From: a virus
DNA: 23,122 bases
Virus record (IMG/VR): IMGVR_UViG_3300030108_004307
Coordinates: 1 to 23,122 of that record
Strand: one strand, 5' to 3'
The notes beneath the pieces were generated by a model. That model searched no databases. It saw only the letters and a list, made by a program, of their open reading frames with translations, and had not been told where the DNA came from. Below, one piece after another: positions 5,128 through 13,958 of the stretch. Positions within the stretch are counted from its first letter, which is position 1, and every line of letters starts with the position of its first letter. A program made the translations under genes and the position numbers.

Positions 5128-8100
5128 ACAAGTTCTTGAAATAAATAATTTTGCAGGTGGTTTGAATGCATATTCAGATGCGAGAGATATTAAAGATACT
5201 GAATTTGTACAAAATTGGAATGCTGTTGTAAGTAAGGCTGGTATAATAAAAGTTGCTGGTATGGGTAAAAATCATATAGCAACTGATTATTTTCAAAAAC
5301 TACCAACAAATTTTCAAGAAGGATTTGGTTTATTTCAGTTTTCTGCAGATTACGCAATATCTACAGTTTCAGGAGATTTTTCAATAGGTATTACTACAGG
5401 CACACGTGGTGGCAGCAATAGCACTACAGCACATACATTAGAAGACATACCTTCTACATCCTCTACAGATGATGAGTATAATAGTATGATACTATTTATT
5501 TATGAAGGAACAGGTATTGGAGAAAGTAGGGTTATAACAAATTATGTAGGAAGCACAAGGGTTGTAACTACAGAAGCTTTTGCAACGACATTAGATACAA
5601 CTTCTAAATATATAATATATTCTTGGAAACCAGATTCAAATTGGTCAGGAGTTGGAGCTGTATCAAAAAAAGATATGATAGCAAATGGAATATATCAAAA
5701 TTCAAATGAGACCATTGATTATATATCAAATGAATTTACAGATGATTATTTTATTTTATCAAGAGCAACAAGTATATCAGATGAACAATCAAAAAATCTT
5801 GGATTAATTTTATATGGAAAAGCATTTACACTTGTTCCAGGTATAGAATACACATTATCATTTGATTGCGCTGTTCAATATCGTTATTATAATTTAGTAT
5901 CTAAAGGAAGTACAGATGCAAGCGGAACTTCTTATGGAGATAAAGTACCATGGGTTCAATTATATTCTACAAGTGTTGCTGATACAAAAGGAAGTATAAA
6001 AGCATTTAGTGCTACAGCTGTATCAACTTCTTCAAATTGGGGTTCAAATGCTACTTATACTGAAATAACTCCAAATAATAATACAGGTAGAGGGCAAAAT
6101 GCAACTTTTAATCTTGTTATTTCAGGAAGCACAGGGACAACTGCAACTATACATATTGTAGAAAGAGGAAAAGGATATGCTGCAGGAGATGTGCTTACAT
6201 TTAGAGACCCTGCTGACTCATCAAAGACTGCTGCATTTACAATAAGTTCAGTTAACATTACAGGACTTGCATTAATGGCAAGTTCAGATAATTCTGATAA
6301 AACAGAATGGAAATCTGGAATAGTAGGCAATGGTTCAACTTCAAAGTATATTGATGCTAATTATAACAATAACTATATAGCTAATGGTGATTTTACAAAT
6401 GGAACAACAAGCTGGACATCAGGCAGTAAAGTTACAGCTGCAGAGGCAGGAGCAGGAGGTTCTAGGTATGATGAGCATGACGGTTCTTTGTTGCTGCAAA
6501 AAAGTAGCATTAATGGAAATGCTTTATTAAATCCTTGGGATAATAGCTGGGATGAATATATTTATCAAGATGTAACTCTTGATGAAAATACTACATATCA
6601 TTTAAATTTTTTATATGATAATTTTGAAAGCAATGGAGGAATTGCAGTAGCTGTTTATGATACAACAAACTCAAAAGTTTTAATAAGTCCTTTTGATGGT
6701 ATGAGAACCGCAACACGTCCAGATTCACTAACAGATGGAAGTCCTAGTATAGTAAATTATAGATTTGGTAGCAATAAAGCATCAGGTTCAGATTTTTCAG
6801 ATTTAAAAGACATGAATTATACTTCGTTTAAAGTAGGTCATGCACCATTAAGTTCTACAACAACAACATGCACTGTTAGAATAGCATTTGCTGCTGTACA
6901 GCCATTGAGAAATGCAAGAATCGGTACAGTTACATTATATAAAGCACACAATGATTTAGTGACTATGAATTATCATTCAGAAAAAAAAGACGGTAATCCT
7001 TACAGTAATACAGAGGAAGGATTTAAAAGTTATTCATTAAAATTTAAAGTGCCTGAAAATTACTCTTCTGTTTCTACTTGGCAACTAATATTACACGCAG
7101 GCCAATATTCACAAAGAGATAACTCTTCAATTACACAACTAGGAGGAGTTGGAGTTGAAAATGAACAAGCTGTTTATTTTGATAATATAAAACTAATAAG
7201 TGAAGAAGGTGATACTATTACAGCATTATCTAACAATACAGATAGATTTAGCGATATATCTTTGCATAGCAAATTATCTGATACATGGATGAATAATTTA
7301 ATAAGATGGAGTGGTTTAAATTGTCAACCAAACTATCAATATATAAATGGTATGTTAAAAATATCAGATGGTAATTTTGCAAATAACAATGTAAATAAAT
7401 TACTATATTATTCTGGCAATGAAACTACTTATGGAGCTAGAACAACTGGATGGAGAGTTTCTGATAAAGCATTGCAAGAGCCGCCATCTTTATCTATAGC
7501 TAGTGCAAAGTCTAGCACAATATTGTCTGAATTCACTAATTGTATTCCAATATTAAATAATAGATATATACAAGAAATAGACGGTGCAGAAAATGTAAAA
7601 CTAGCTGGAGATACTTCTATTAATAATAGAAATAATAATTCAATAGCAAGTGCATATGGAGCAGGTGATTTACAAGGATTTGTAACAAGACATTGGTTTT
7701 CAAGTGAAGCAAAAGCTAATGGAGAAACTATTTTTAGCGATACATATGATGGTAATCAAGTATTAATACCAAGATATTACCCAAATGACACTGCCACACA
7801 AGTTTCAACATGGTATGCAGATAATATATTAAATGAAAACTACTTTATGGCAGGCGGTGAATTTGATGATGATTCAAATACGTTTGTTTCAACTGGAGGG
7901 TTTCTATCTTCTGAATTATTTTATCCAAGAACTGGTATAAAACAGGCAGATACCTTTGATATTACATTAGAACAATCTCACACTAAAGAATTTGCAATTC
8001 CAATTGAAGTTTTAAAGCATGTATCAAATAATTCAAATATAGAAAATGTAGGTAATATTGCAAAAATTGATATAGAGTTTGAAATGCAATATGTAGGCAA

Positions 8101-10384
8101 AAGAATAACACAGGCTGGAACAGGTCCAACTTTTAAACTTGATATAGAAAAATCAACTGCAAATGATGTAACAATGGATGATATTAATGTAAATTGGACT
8201 CCTCATACATTCGCAGCAGAAGGATTTTCAAAAACAAGAAATTATGGTAATGGATATGCAAATGTTCACACTGACGAATTTTCTGCAGACAATTATAATT
8301 CTCCTGAAGATGATGGTGAGTGTTTAAATGTATATGTAAGAAGTTTTGGAAGTTCAGCAAAAGGCGTTGGTATATTTAAAGCTACTATTGCAGACTCAAT
8401 AGCTTTTGATAAAAATGAAGTATCTCAAGATGAGCCTATTGTTTTAAAATTATCTGATGATATTGGCGATACTACTAATAACTTTTTACATGATATGTTG
8501 AGTAATAGAAGCAACAAGTTATTTAAATTACAAGCCGCTAATTTTAATTCACCAGAAATTTATAATCAAAATACAAGAATGGAAACACAAAATGCATCAG
8601 TCTTTTCACGTATTTTAATTAATAAATTAAATGTATATTATTATAATACAGGTATACCTGATACTGGAAACACTTTATCTTCTTTAAATGCAGCAGATAC
8701 AAAAGTATTATTTCAATGGGATGAACCAAAATCAGGTGATTCATTAAGCTGGGGAGAAAGAAGTTTTAAAGTTGCTACAACATCTGTAAATATTTTTAAT
8801 GAAGAATCAAGCATAAATGAAGTATCAGATATTATTGGAGGTATAGGTGAACCCACTGATAATTTTCCTGATGGAGAACCTGTTATACCATTGGGTTATG
8901 CGCCAACTATTGACGTACGATTGAAAGAATCTTATTATCATAACTCATATATATCAAAAACTAAATTTTACATGAGAGACGAAAACTCTGAAATATATTA
9001 TTTACAATTTTATATTGACCATAAAACAGGAGAAATGCATTCAACAACTTCAGGTATCAAGTCTAGCAGTGCATATAATTCAAATAAAAAATGCTATGAT
9101 TGGAATTTAGAAAGAGAAAGTTTTTTAAATTTTAATGAAGTGAATAGTTATGAGTCAGAAACATTCGTACCACAAGAAGATGCAGAGGATTCATCAAATT
9201 TAACATGCAGATACAAAACATCTGTTATTGCAAACAATAGATTGTATGTAGGTAATGTAATGCAAAATGGAGAAATATTTGGGGACAGAATGATTAAGTC
9301 ACCAATAAATAAATATAACATTTTACCAAAGTCTAGTTTTGTTGATGTAGCAATAAATGATGGAGATGAGATTACTGCACTTGCATACTATAAAGACAAG
9401 TTATTGCAATACAAAAAACGTAAAGTATTTGTTATTAATATATCTGGAGACTTTGAATTTTTAGAAGATACTTTTGAAAATGCAGGGGTATTACAACAAT
9501 CTTGTGTAACTAAAACACCATATGGCATTGTATGGGCTAACAAATCAGGCTGTTATATGTATAATGGTTCTCAGCTAGTAAATTTAATTGATAATAAAAT
9601 ACCTGTATATGAGGTTGCAGGATATCAAAATAATTTTTGGAATGTGGGTGAAAGAGTACCTTCAATTGCATATTCAGAAAAAGATGATGTGGTTTTAGTA
9701 AAATTTTTAGATGCAGGCAATAGTGTATTAACTGTTCCTGATAGTGCAGTTTATCATTTTTCAACAAATTCATGGTTGTTTTCTCAAAAAACATTTAACG
9801 ATTCAGAAAAAACAAGTACTGGCGCTGTATCAAATTTTATTACAGATGAAAATGGAGACATATTGTTTTATAAAGTTGCAACGTCTTCTGATTCTTCTGA
9901 AGATGAAAGTAAATATGACGGTATAAAAAAATATAATTATGAACCATATATACAATATCAAAATGCACAAAGCACAGGAACATCTGCAATTAAATTATTT
10001 AATTTTGTAACTAAAGATTTTACATTTGGAAACTTAGCAGCAAGAAAAAAAATATATAAAGTTTATGTTACCTATAAAACAACAAGCGGCAATGACTCAA
10101 AAGTGTTAATTAATACAGCTATTAATGGTGGGGCGCTGACTGGAAGTACACCTATTAGCGCAACAAAAAGTAAGTTTTTTGGAACTTCAACAGCATGTTA
10201 TCATGCATCAAACGGTTTATTAGATACAAGTGGAGCATGGAAAACAGCTGAATTAAGATTTACAACATCTTCAAATTATAATAATATAAACTCATTTCAA
10301 TTGCAATTTTTTTCAGCCTTAATAGACCCTGGTTTTGAGATAAATGATATATCTATTGTATTTAAAACAAAAAGAATTAAATAA
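5120..10384 (+). CDS. Giant nozzle/stabilisation-type tail protein with jelly-roll inserts
   Basis: A 1,754-residue protein. It opens with INNFAGGLNAYSDARDIKD and a following 'Gxi-kvaG' segment, the characteristic start of podoviral nozzle (T7 gp12 / P22 gp10-like) proteins. Residues about 725-790 (YINGMLKISDGNF ... TTGWRVSD) and 1364-1500 (repeated Tyr/Asn/Gly strands such as NRLYVGNVMQNGEIF and ALAYYKDKLLQYKKRKVFV) fit the beta-propeller core. Between them lie inserts: about 190-315, a jelly-roll-like domain; 314-385, a Gly-rich GRGQNATF...GKGYAAGDVL unit; 418-610, a CBM4/9-like domain (NGDFTNGTTSWTSG ... YIYQDVTLDENTTYHL); and 622-706, another jelly-roll. T7 gp12 is 794 and P22 gp10 472 residues, so this is much larger. 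No Shine-Dalgarno site is evident; the start overlaps the preceding gene by 8 bp. The likely role is the tail tip/channel with added host-glycan binding. Confidence 0.7.
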   Translation: MPKQVLEINNFAGGLNAYSDARDIKDTEFVQNWNAVVSKAGIIKVAGMGKNHIATDYFQKLPTNFQEGFGLFQFSADYAISTVSGDFSIGITTGTRGGSNSTTAHTLEDIPSTSSTDDEYNSMILFIYEGTGIGESRVITNYVGSTRVVTTEAFATTLDTTSKYIIYSWKPDSNWSGVGAVSKKDMIANGIYQNSNETIDYISNEFTDDYFILSRATSISDEQSKNLGLILYGKAFTLVPGIEYTLSFDCAVQYRYYNLVSKGSTDASGTSYGDKVPWVQLYSTSVADTKGSIKAFSATAVSTSSNWGSNATYTEITPNNNTGRGQNATFNLVISGSTGTTATIHIVERGKGYAAGDVLTFRDPADSSKTAAFTISSVNITGLALMASSDNSDKTEWKSGIVGNGSTSKYIDANYNNNYIANGDFTNGTTSWTSGSKVTAAEAGAGGSRYDEHDGSLLLQKSSINGNALLNPWDNSWDEYIYQDVTLDENTTYHLNFLYDNFESNGGIAVAVYDTTNSKVLISPFDGMRTATRPDSLTDGSPSIVNYRFGSNKASGSDFSDLKDMNYTSFKVGHAPLSSTTTTCTVRIAFAAVQPLRNARIGTVTLYKAHNDLVTMNYHSEKKDGNPYSNTEEGFKSYSLKFKVPENYSSVSTWQLILHAGQYSQRDNSSITQLGGVGVENEQAVYFDNIKLISEEGDTITALSNNTDRFSDISLHSKLSDTWMNNLIRWSGLNCQPNYQYINGMLKISDGNFANNNVNKLLYYSGNETTYGARTTGWRVSDKALQEPPSLSIASAKSSTILSEFTNCIPILNNRYIQEIDGAENVKLAGDTSINNRNNNSIASAYGAGDLQGFVTRHWFSSEAKANGETIFSDTYDGNQVLIPRYYPNDTATQVSTWYADNILNENYFMAGGEFDDDSNTFVSTGGFLSSELFYPRTGIKQADTFDITLEQSHTKEFAIPIEVLKHVSNNSNIENVGNIAKIDIEFEMQYVGKRITQAGTGPTFKLDIEKSTANDVTMDDINVNWTPHTFAAEGFSKTRNYGNGYANVHTDEFSADNYNSPEDDGECLNVYVRSFGSSAKGVGIFKATIADSIAFDKNEVSQDEPIVLKLSDDIGDTTNNFLHDMLSNRSNKLFKLQAANFNSPEIYNQNTRMETQNASVFSRILINKLNVYYYNTGIPDTGNTLSSLNAADTKVLFQWDEPKSGDSLSWGERSFKVATTSVNIFNEESSINEVSDIIGGIGEPTDNFPDGEPVIPLGYAPTIDVRLKESYYHNSYISKTKFYMRDENSEIYYLQFYIDHKTGEMHSTTSGIKSSSAYNSNKKCYDWNLERESFLNFNEVNSYESETFVPQEDAEDSSNLTCRYKTSVIANNRLYVGNVMQNGEIFGDRMIKSPINKYNILPKSSFVDVAINDGDEITALAYYKDKLLQYKKRKVFVINISGDFEFLEDTFENAGVLQQSCVTKTPYGIVWANKSGCYMYNGSQLVNLIDNKIPVYEVAGYQNNFWNVGERVPSIAYSEKDDVVLVKFLDAGNSVLTVPDSAVYHFSTNSWLFSQKTFNDSEKTSTGAVSNFITDENGDILFYKVATSSDSSEDESKYDGIKKYNYEPYIQYQNAQSTGTSAIKLFNFVTKDFTFGNLAARKKIYKVYVTYKTTSGNDSKVLINTAINGGALTGSTPISATKSKFFGTSTACYHASNGLLDTSGAWKTAELRFTTSSNYNNINSFQLQFFSALIDPGFEINDISIVFKTKRIK
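6371..6949 (+). other. CBM4/9-like jelly-roll insert in the nozzle-type protein
   Basis: Residues about 418-610 of the nozzle-type protein. The start (IANGDF ... TSWTSGSKVTA) and the later YIYQDVTLDENTTYHLNFLY strand are the hallmarks of carbohydrate-binding modules of the 4/9 superfamily: an 'N-GDF...W' first strand, then a 'Q-x-V-x-L...T-x-Y' strand. A closing strand (CTVRIAFAAVQPLRNARIG) completes a jelly roll. Glycan binding is inferred from the fold resemblance; binding residues cannot be assigned. Confidence 0.55.
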
Positions 10385-12678
10385 TGGCTAATTTTCAGCA
10401 TTTAAAGGCAACAAGAACTCGTGTCTTAAATACCTTGCCAGTCAAATCTTTTGGTGACGATGGTGACATTGTTATATCTCGTGTGTCAGGAAGAGGTGTA
10501 TTTATATGCATAAAAGCTGGAGGTATGTGGTATGTTGCAAATCAATTACAAGAACTAGCACGTATTGGCAAAAATACACTAAAAGATTTAACAACAGATA
10601 AACTTAATGTAAAATCAATATTAAATGCTGACAGTAATGTTAGTGATGTAGTTGTATCGGATTCTGGAAATATTAAATTTAAGACAAGCAAACAGCTTGT
10701 TGATGATTTACCATTGCCATTTAATAATATAAGCTATAAACAGGCATATTGCTCGTTAGAACGCTATACAGACCAAGAAACATGTGAAGCTAATGGTGGA
10801 ACTTGGTATTATTCTACAAATGATACACATGACAGTATAAGCAGCACAGCAGAAAATCAACTGATTACAATTGGTCAAATGCATAATAGTGTAGATACAG
10901 AGCCTACATTATTGTATGATGGTTCAGTATTGGAAATAAAACGTAATACAGATTTTGATGACAATTGGCAAACTGCAACAAATGACAATGTACTAAAACT
11001 GTCATATAGTTCTAGTGTATCATCTACATTAGGTACAGACTCTAGCGGTGTACTAAAAGTTACTGCATCAAGTACAGACTTATCAGGTACATTAGAAATA
11101 TCTACAATTGCAGAAATAGGCAGCGATACAGATAAGTTTTTAATGTCTGATTCTGGTGTTGTTAAGTTTGTTACAGGTGCTAATTTACGTTCATATATTG
11201 GTGCAGGAACAGGTGATGGTGACATTACAGGTGTAAGTATTACAACAGATACAGGAGCAGGCAGTAAAGCTGAAGATACAGGAGGTTCTGCAGACTTTTC
11301 TATATTAGGTTCAAGTGGTGTAGATGTAACAAACAGCGGTACAACTATAACTGCTGTTGCTGTTCCCGCAGAAATAGACCATGATTCATTAAATAATTTT
11401 GTTGCAAATGAACATGTAGACCATACATCTGTGACACTAAGTGCAGGAGATGGACTTACAGGAGGTGGAGACATATCTGCAAATAGAAGTTTTGCTGTTA
11501 GCGTTGATGACTCTACAATAGAAATAAGTTCTGATTCATTAAGAGTAAAAGATGACGGTATTACATATTCTAAACTGCAAAATGTTACTAATGCAAGAAT
11601 GCTTGGTAATAATGCAGGTTCAGATGGTGTTGTTACTGAAATGACAAAAGCAAACGTATTGTCGTTTTTAAATGTCGCTGATGGCGCAGATGCAAATGTA
11701 AGTGGAGATAGTGGTAATGCAGCAATATATGACAATAGTGGTACACCAGCATTTAAATCAGGTATAACCAAAGCAGAAGTGTTATCATTACTTAATGTTG
11801 AAGATGGAGCAACAGCAGGTGGTGCATCAGCATTAAATGATTTGTCAGATGTATCATATTCAAGTGGCGATTTATCTATAAACCTTTTAGATACTATAGT
11901 AGCACCTGCAACTCTTACAGTAGATGCAGGAGGAGATATAGTATTAGATGCTGATGGTGGAGATGTATTTATAAAAGACAATGGAAGCACGCTAATACAA
12001 ATGTCAAATAATACAATAGTACTAGGAGAGGCACAATATGGTAATAGTACAATAACTTATGATGGTGATGATTTATTAGAGTTTGCTACTGAAGAATTAA
12101 CAATAACAAACTATTTAAAAATTGCAGAAACTGCTAATGCAAATTCTGATACAGAAGCCAGAGGACAAATATGGGTAAAAAACGATACACCTAATTGTTT
12201 AGCATTTACAGATGATGCAGGAACAGATATTATTGGTGTAGGTAAATACCATTATGAAACAAAAGTAATAGGTTTTTTTGCAGGACAAACTGTAAGTTTT
12301 ATACCCATGACAGGATATATTTTTGAAAGAACTTCAACAACTGGTGCAAATGAAGTTATAGGATTTGTAGCACCTTATAATTGTAGATTAGAAAAGTTTT
12401 GTTTCAGGTCTGAAATAGCACAAAATGGAACATTTACTTTAAGAGTTTTAGAGTCGCAAGATGGAACAGAAGTACCTGGCACACAAATATATAGAAAAGA
12501 CCACACAATAGATATAGCAGATGACACTTTTTTAGAATTAGATATGACAAGCCCAGGAATAGGAAGTGATTTTGCTCCTATGACAAAGGGAAGAATATAT
12601 GCTTTTGGAATAGGTACACCATCAAATGCAAGCGATGTAAATATTACTATGGTGTTTAGGCATGATATAACAACTTAA
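10384..12678 (+). CDS. Tail fibre / receptor-binding protein
   Basis: A 764-residue protein starting in a TAATG overlap with the nozzle-type gene. Residues 1-115 form a probable attachment domain. Residues 120-143 hold a two-Cys motif (C123, C134, then GGTWYY). The shaft (about 150-590) is Gly/Ser/Thr/Asp-rich with recurring strand motifs: SDSG-x-[I/V]-KF-x-T at about 92 and 257, GDGLTGGGDIS at about 355, and a [M/I]TKA-x-VLS-x-LNV-x-DGA repeat at 420 and 461. GQIWVKNDTPNCLAFTDDAG (about 593-612) is a motif frequent just before the tips of marine phage fibres. Residues 621-764 are a beta-rich, probably receptor-binding head. Placement directly after the nozzle fits. The shaft repeats suggest a trimer, which is family knowledge rather than seen here. 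Confidence 0.8.
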   Translation: MANFQHLKATRTRVLNTLPVKSFGDDGDIVISRVSGRGVFICIKAGGMWYVANQLQELARIGKNTLKDLTTDKLNVKSILNADSNVSDVVVSDSGNIKFKTSKQLVDDLPLPFNNISYKQAYCSLERYTDQETCEANGGTWYYSTNDTHDSISSTAENQLITIGQMHNSVDTEPTLLYDGSVLEIKRNTDFDDNWQTATNDNVLKLSYSSSVSSTLGTDSSGVLKVTASSTDLSGTLEISTIAEIGSDTDKFLMSDSGVVKFVTGANLRSYIGAGTGDGDITGVSITTDTGAGSKAEDTGGSADFSILGSSGVDVTNSGTTITAVAVPAEIDHDSLNNFVANEHVDHTSVTLSAGDGLTGGGDISANRSFAVSVDDSTIEISSDSLRVKDDGITYSKLQNVTNARMLGNNAGSDGVVTEMTKANVLSFLNVADGADANVSGDSGNAAIYDNSGTPAFKSGITKAEVLSLLNVEDGATAGGASALNDLSDVSYSSGDLSINLLDTIVAPATLTVDAGGDIVLDADGGDVFIKDNGSTLIQMSNNTIVLGEAQYGNSTITYDGDDLLEFATEELTITNYLKIAETANANSDTEARGQIWVKNDTPNCLAFTDDAGTDIIGVGKYHYETKVIGFFAGQTVSFIPMTGYIFERTSTTGANEVIGFVAPYNCRLEKFCFRSEIAQNGTFTLRVLESQDGTEVPGTQIYRKDHTIDIADDTFLELDMTSPGIGSDFAPMTKGRIYAFGIGTPSNASDVNITMVFRHDITT

Positions 12679-12747
12679 AGCAATTTGTAATTAATGATAA
12701 TAAGTAATATATTTAACAGACGAATAGGAGACTAAAAGGAGTAATTT
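12679..12747 (+). promoter_or_regulatory. Intergenic gap with a weak sigma-70-like promoter candidate
   Basis: This 69-bp non-coding gap is the longest before the right edge of the window. It contains TTGTAA (12685-12690) and TATATT (12708-12713) separated by 17 bp: 4/6 and 5/6 matches to the sigma-70 boxes at ideal spacing. In sequence this AT-rich a chance match is quite possible. Downstream are two purine boxes, AGGAG at 12726-12730 and AAAAGGAG at 12734-12741; only the second is correctly placed for the ATG at 12748. If real, the promoter would serve the ejection-protein module. Confidence 0.3.
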
Positions 12748-13461
12748 ATGGCAAATGGCATCAACCCATACATAGGAGCAGCTGCTCGACAAACCATTGC
12801 TGATTCTTTAATTGATTCTCAAAGAAACATTAAAGAAGGAAAAATAGCAGGAGCGTTAGGGCGACAAGAACTTAAACAGGAATATCAAGAAGATTTAAGC
12901 AAAGCTGACGAAGAACAAGCCAGAAGATTAGCAAAGGAAAAAAATAAAACATTTCTTGAAAAAGCTGCAAGCTCTCTTGCTCCAGTATTGAGTATTTTTA
13001 ATCCTCTTGCAGGAACTGTTTTAGGAAGCTTAGGTGGGGCCAGTGAGGTTATTAGAACAGCAGACCAGCAAAAAGAAAATTTAAAATTTGCTAGAGATAT
13101 GGGAATAGATACAAGTAGATATATGGGAACATTTTTAGAAGACACTGCCTTAGATGATGTCTCAATAAGAGAAGATATTTTAGATGCATATAAAGACTCA
13201 ATAATAGATGACCCGTTAAGCATATTAAGAGGTGGTATTGAAAGCGGCTTAAAAGCAAGAACAATAGGGCAAGGTATATCAGGAATATCTGAAGGAATTT
13301 CATCGTTTCGTGCGCAAGATGCATTAAAAGGTGACGACACATATAAATCGTTTTTACAATCTATACAAGAAGGATTAGAAAAAAATGTGGATTTAGGCAA
13401 ACTTCTTGAAAAATTAAGTCCTAAACAAAAAGCAGCAATAATGAAACTTTTCAGACTTTAA
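12748..13461 (+). CDS. Putative internal virion (ejection) protein, small, Ala/Gly hydrophobic
   Basis: A 237-residue protein with a strong AAAAGGAG site. Residues 1-70 are helical and charged; residues 73-98 form an Ala/Gly/Leu hydrophobic stretch (AASSLAPVLSIFNPLAGTVL), able to lie in or on a membrane; the remainder is helical. T7 gp14 (196 residues) has a similar plan and heads the same kind of gene set: a small hydrophobic protein followed by larger helical ones. Its position after the fibre gene and before two large helical proteins supports an ejection role, forming part of the channel through which DNA enters the host. There is no sequence motif that proves it. Confidence 0.6.
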   Translation: MANGINPYIGAAARQTIADSLIDSQRNIKEGKIAGALGRQELKQEYQEDLSKADEEQARRLAKEKNKTFLEKAASSLAPVLSIFNPLAGTVLGSLGGASEVIRTADQQKENLKFARDMGIDTSRYMGTFLEDTALDDVSIREDILDAYKDSIIDDPLSILRGGIESGLKARTIGQGISGISEGISSFRAQDALKGDDTYKSFLQSIQEGLEKNVDLGKLLEKLSPKQKAAIMKLFRL

Positions 13462-13484
13462 CCATTAAACAGGAGTAAAAAATT

Positions 13485-13958
13485 ATGATACAAGATATAA
13501 TTTCAAATATACAAAGCCTTGGAGGAGGATTAGGCAGTTATACTGGTGGTGCTTCTGGATTATCTGGTTTAACGGGACAAGACTTTGCATCTGCATTAAC
13601 AAATTTATATGGAATAGCACCAGGCGCATTAACTGCTGAAATGTTCCCACCTATAGAACAAAGTGCAATAGATGCATTATCTGGAAAATCATATTCACCT
13701 CTTATCGAGTCTTCAGGTCAATCATTCTTAAAAGAATTAATGTCTGCTGACAGAAAAGGTGGAGCAAGAGCAGCAGGAGGCTTTGCAGGAAGTGGACAAT
13801 TATCATCTTTTCAACAAAATATTAAAGATGTATACGGTAGGCAAATGACAGATGTATTGTCTGATATTGGAGCTTCTAGGGCGCAGGCTTCAAAAAGCAT
13901 TCAAGACACAATTGATTCATACAGAGAGACTGCATTAGCAATGAGATACGGTATATAA
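13485..13958 (+). CDS. Gly-rich small virion protein of the ejection module
   Basis: A 157-residue protein with a CAGGAG site. Residues 12-34 are very Gly/Ser-rich (GGGLGSYTGGASGLSGLTGQ), followed by amphipathic helices containing the Gly-rich segment KGGARAAGGFAGSGQLSSF. The C-terminal helix (DIGASRAQASKSIQDTIDSY) has coiled-coil spacing. Flexible Gly-rich segments between helices suit a protein that is packed in the capsid and unfolds on ejection, but this is inferred from context. The stop overlaps the next start (TAATG). No family is recognised. Confidence 0.6.
   Translation: MIQDIISNIQSLGGGLGSYTGGASGLSGLTGQDFASALTNLYGIAPGALTAEMFPPIEQSAIDALSGKSYSPLIESSGQSFLKELMSADRKGGARAAGGFAGSGQLSSFQQNIKDVYGRQMTDVLSDIGASRAQASKSIQDTIDSYRETALAMRYGI

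Noticed and set aside
10875-11990. A 371-codon open frame on the minus strand inside the fibre gene
   Set aside because: It lies wholly opposite a convincing fibre gene. Its product is Ser/Pro/Thr/Val-rich, the mirror of the repetitive Gly/Ser/Thr/Asp shaft codons, and every certain gene is on the plus strand.
12694-12735. A 13-codon frame (MIISNIFNRRIGD) in the gap before the ejection module
   Set aside because: Too short to judge and without a ribosome site at its start. It could be a leader peptide, but nothing in sequence supports this.
12885-13400. A 171-codon minus-strand open frame
   Set aside because: It is a shadow of the ejection-protein gene at 12748-13461, which has a strong ribosome site; no such site or protein-like motif supports the antisense frame.
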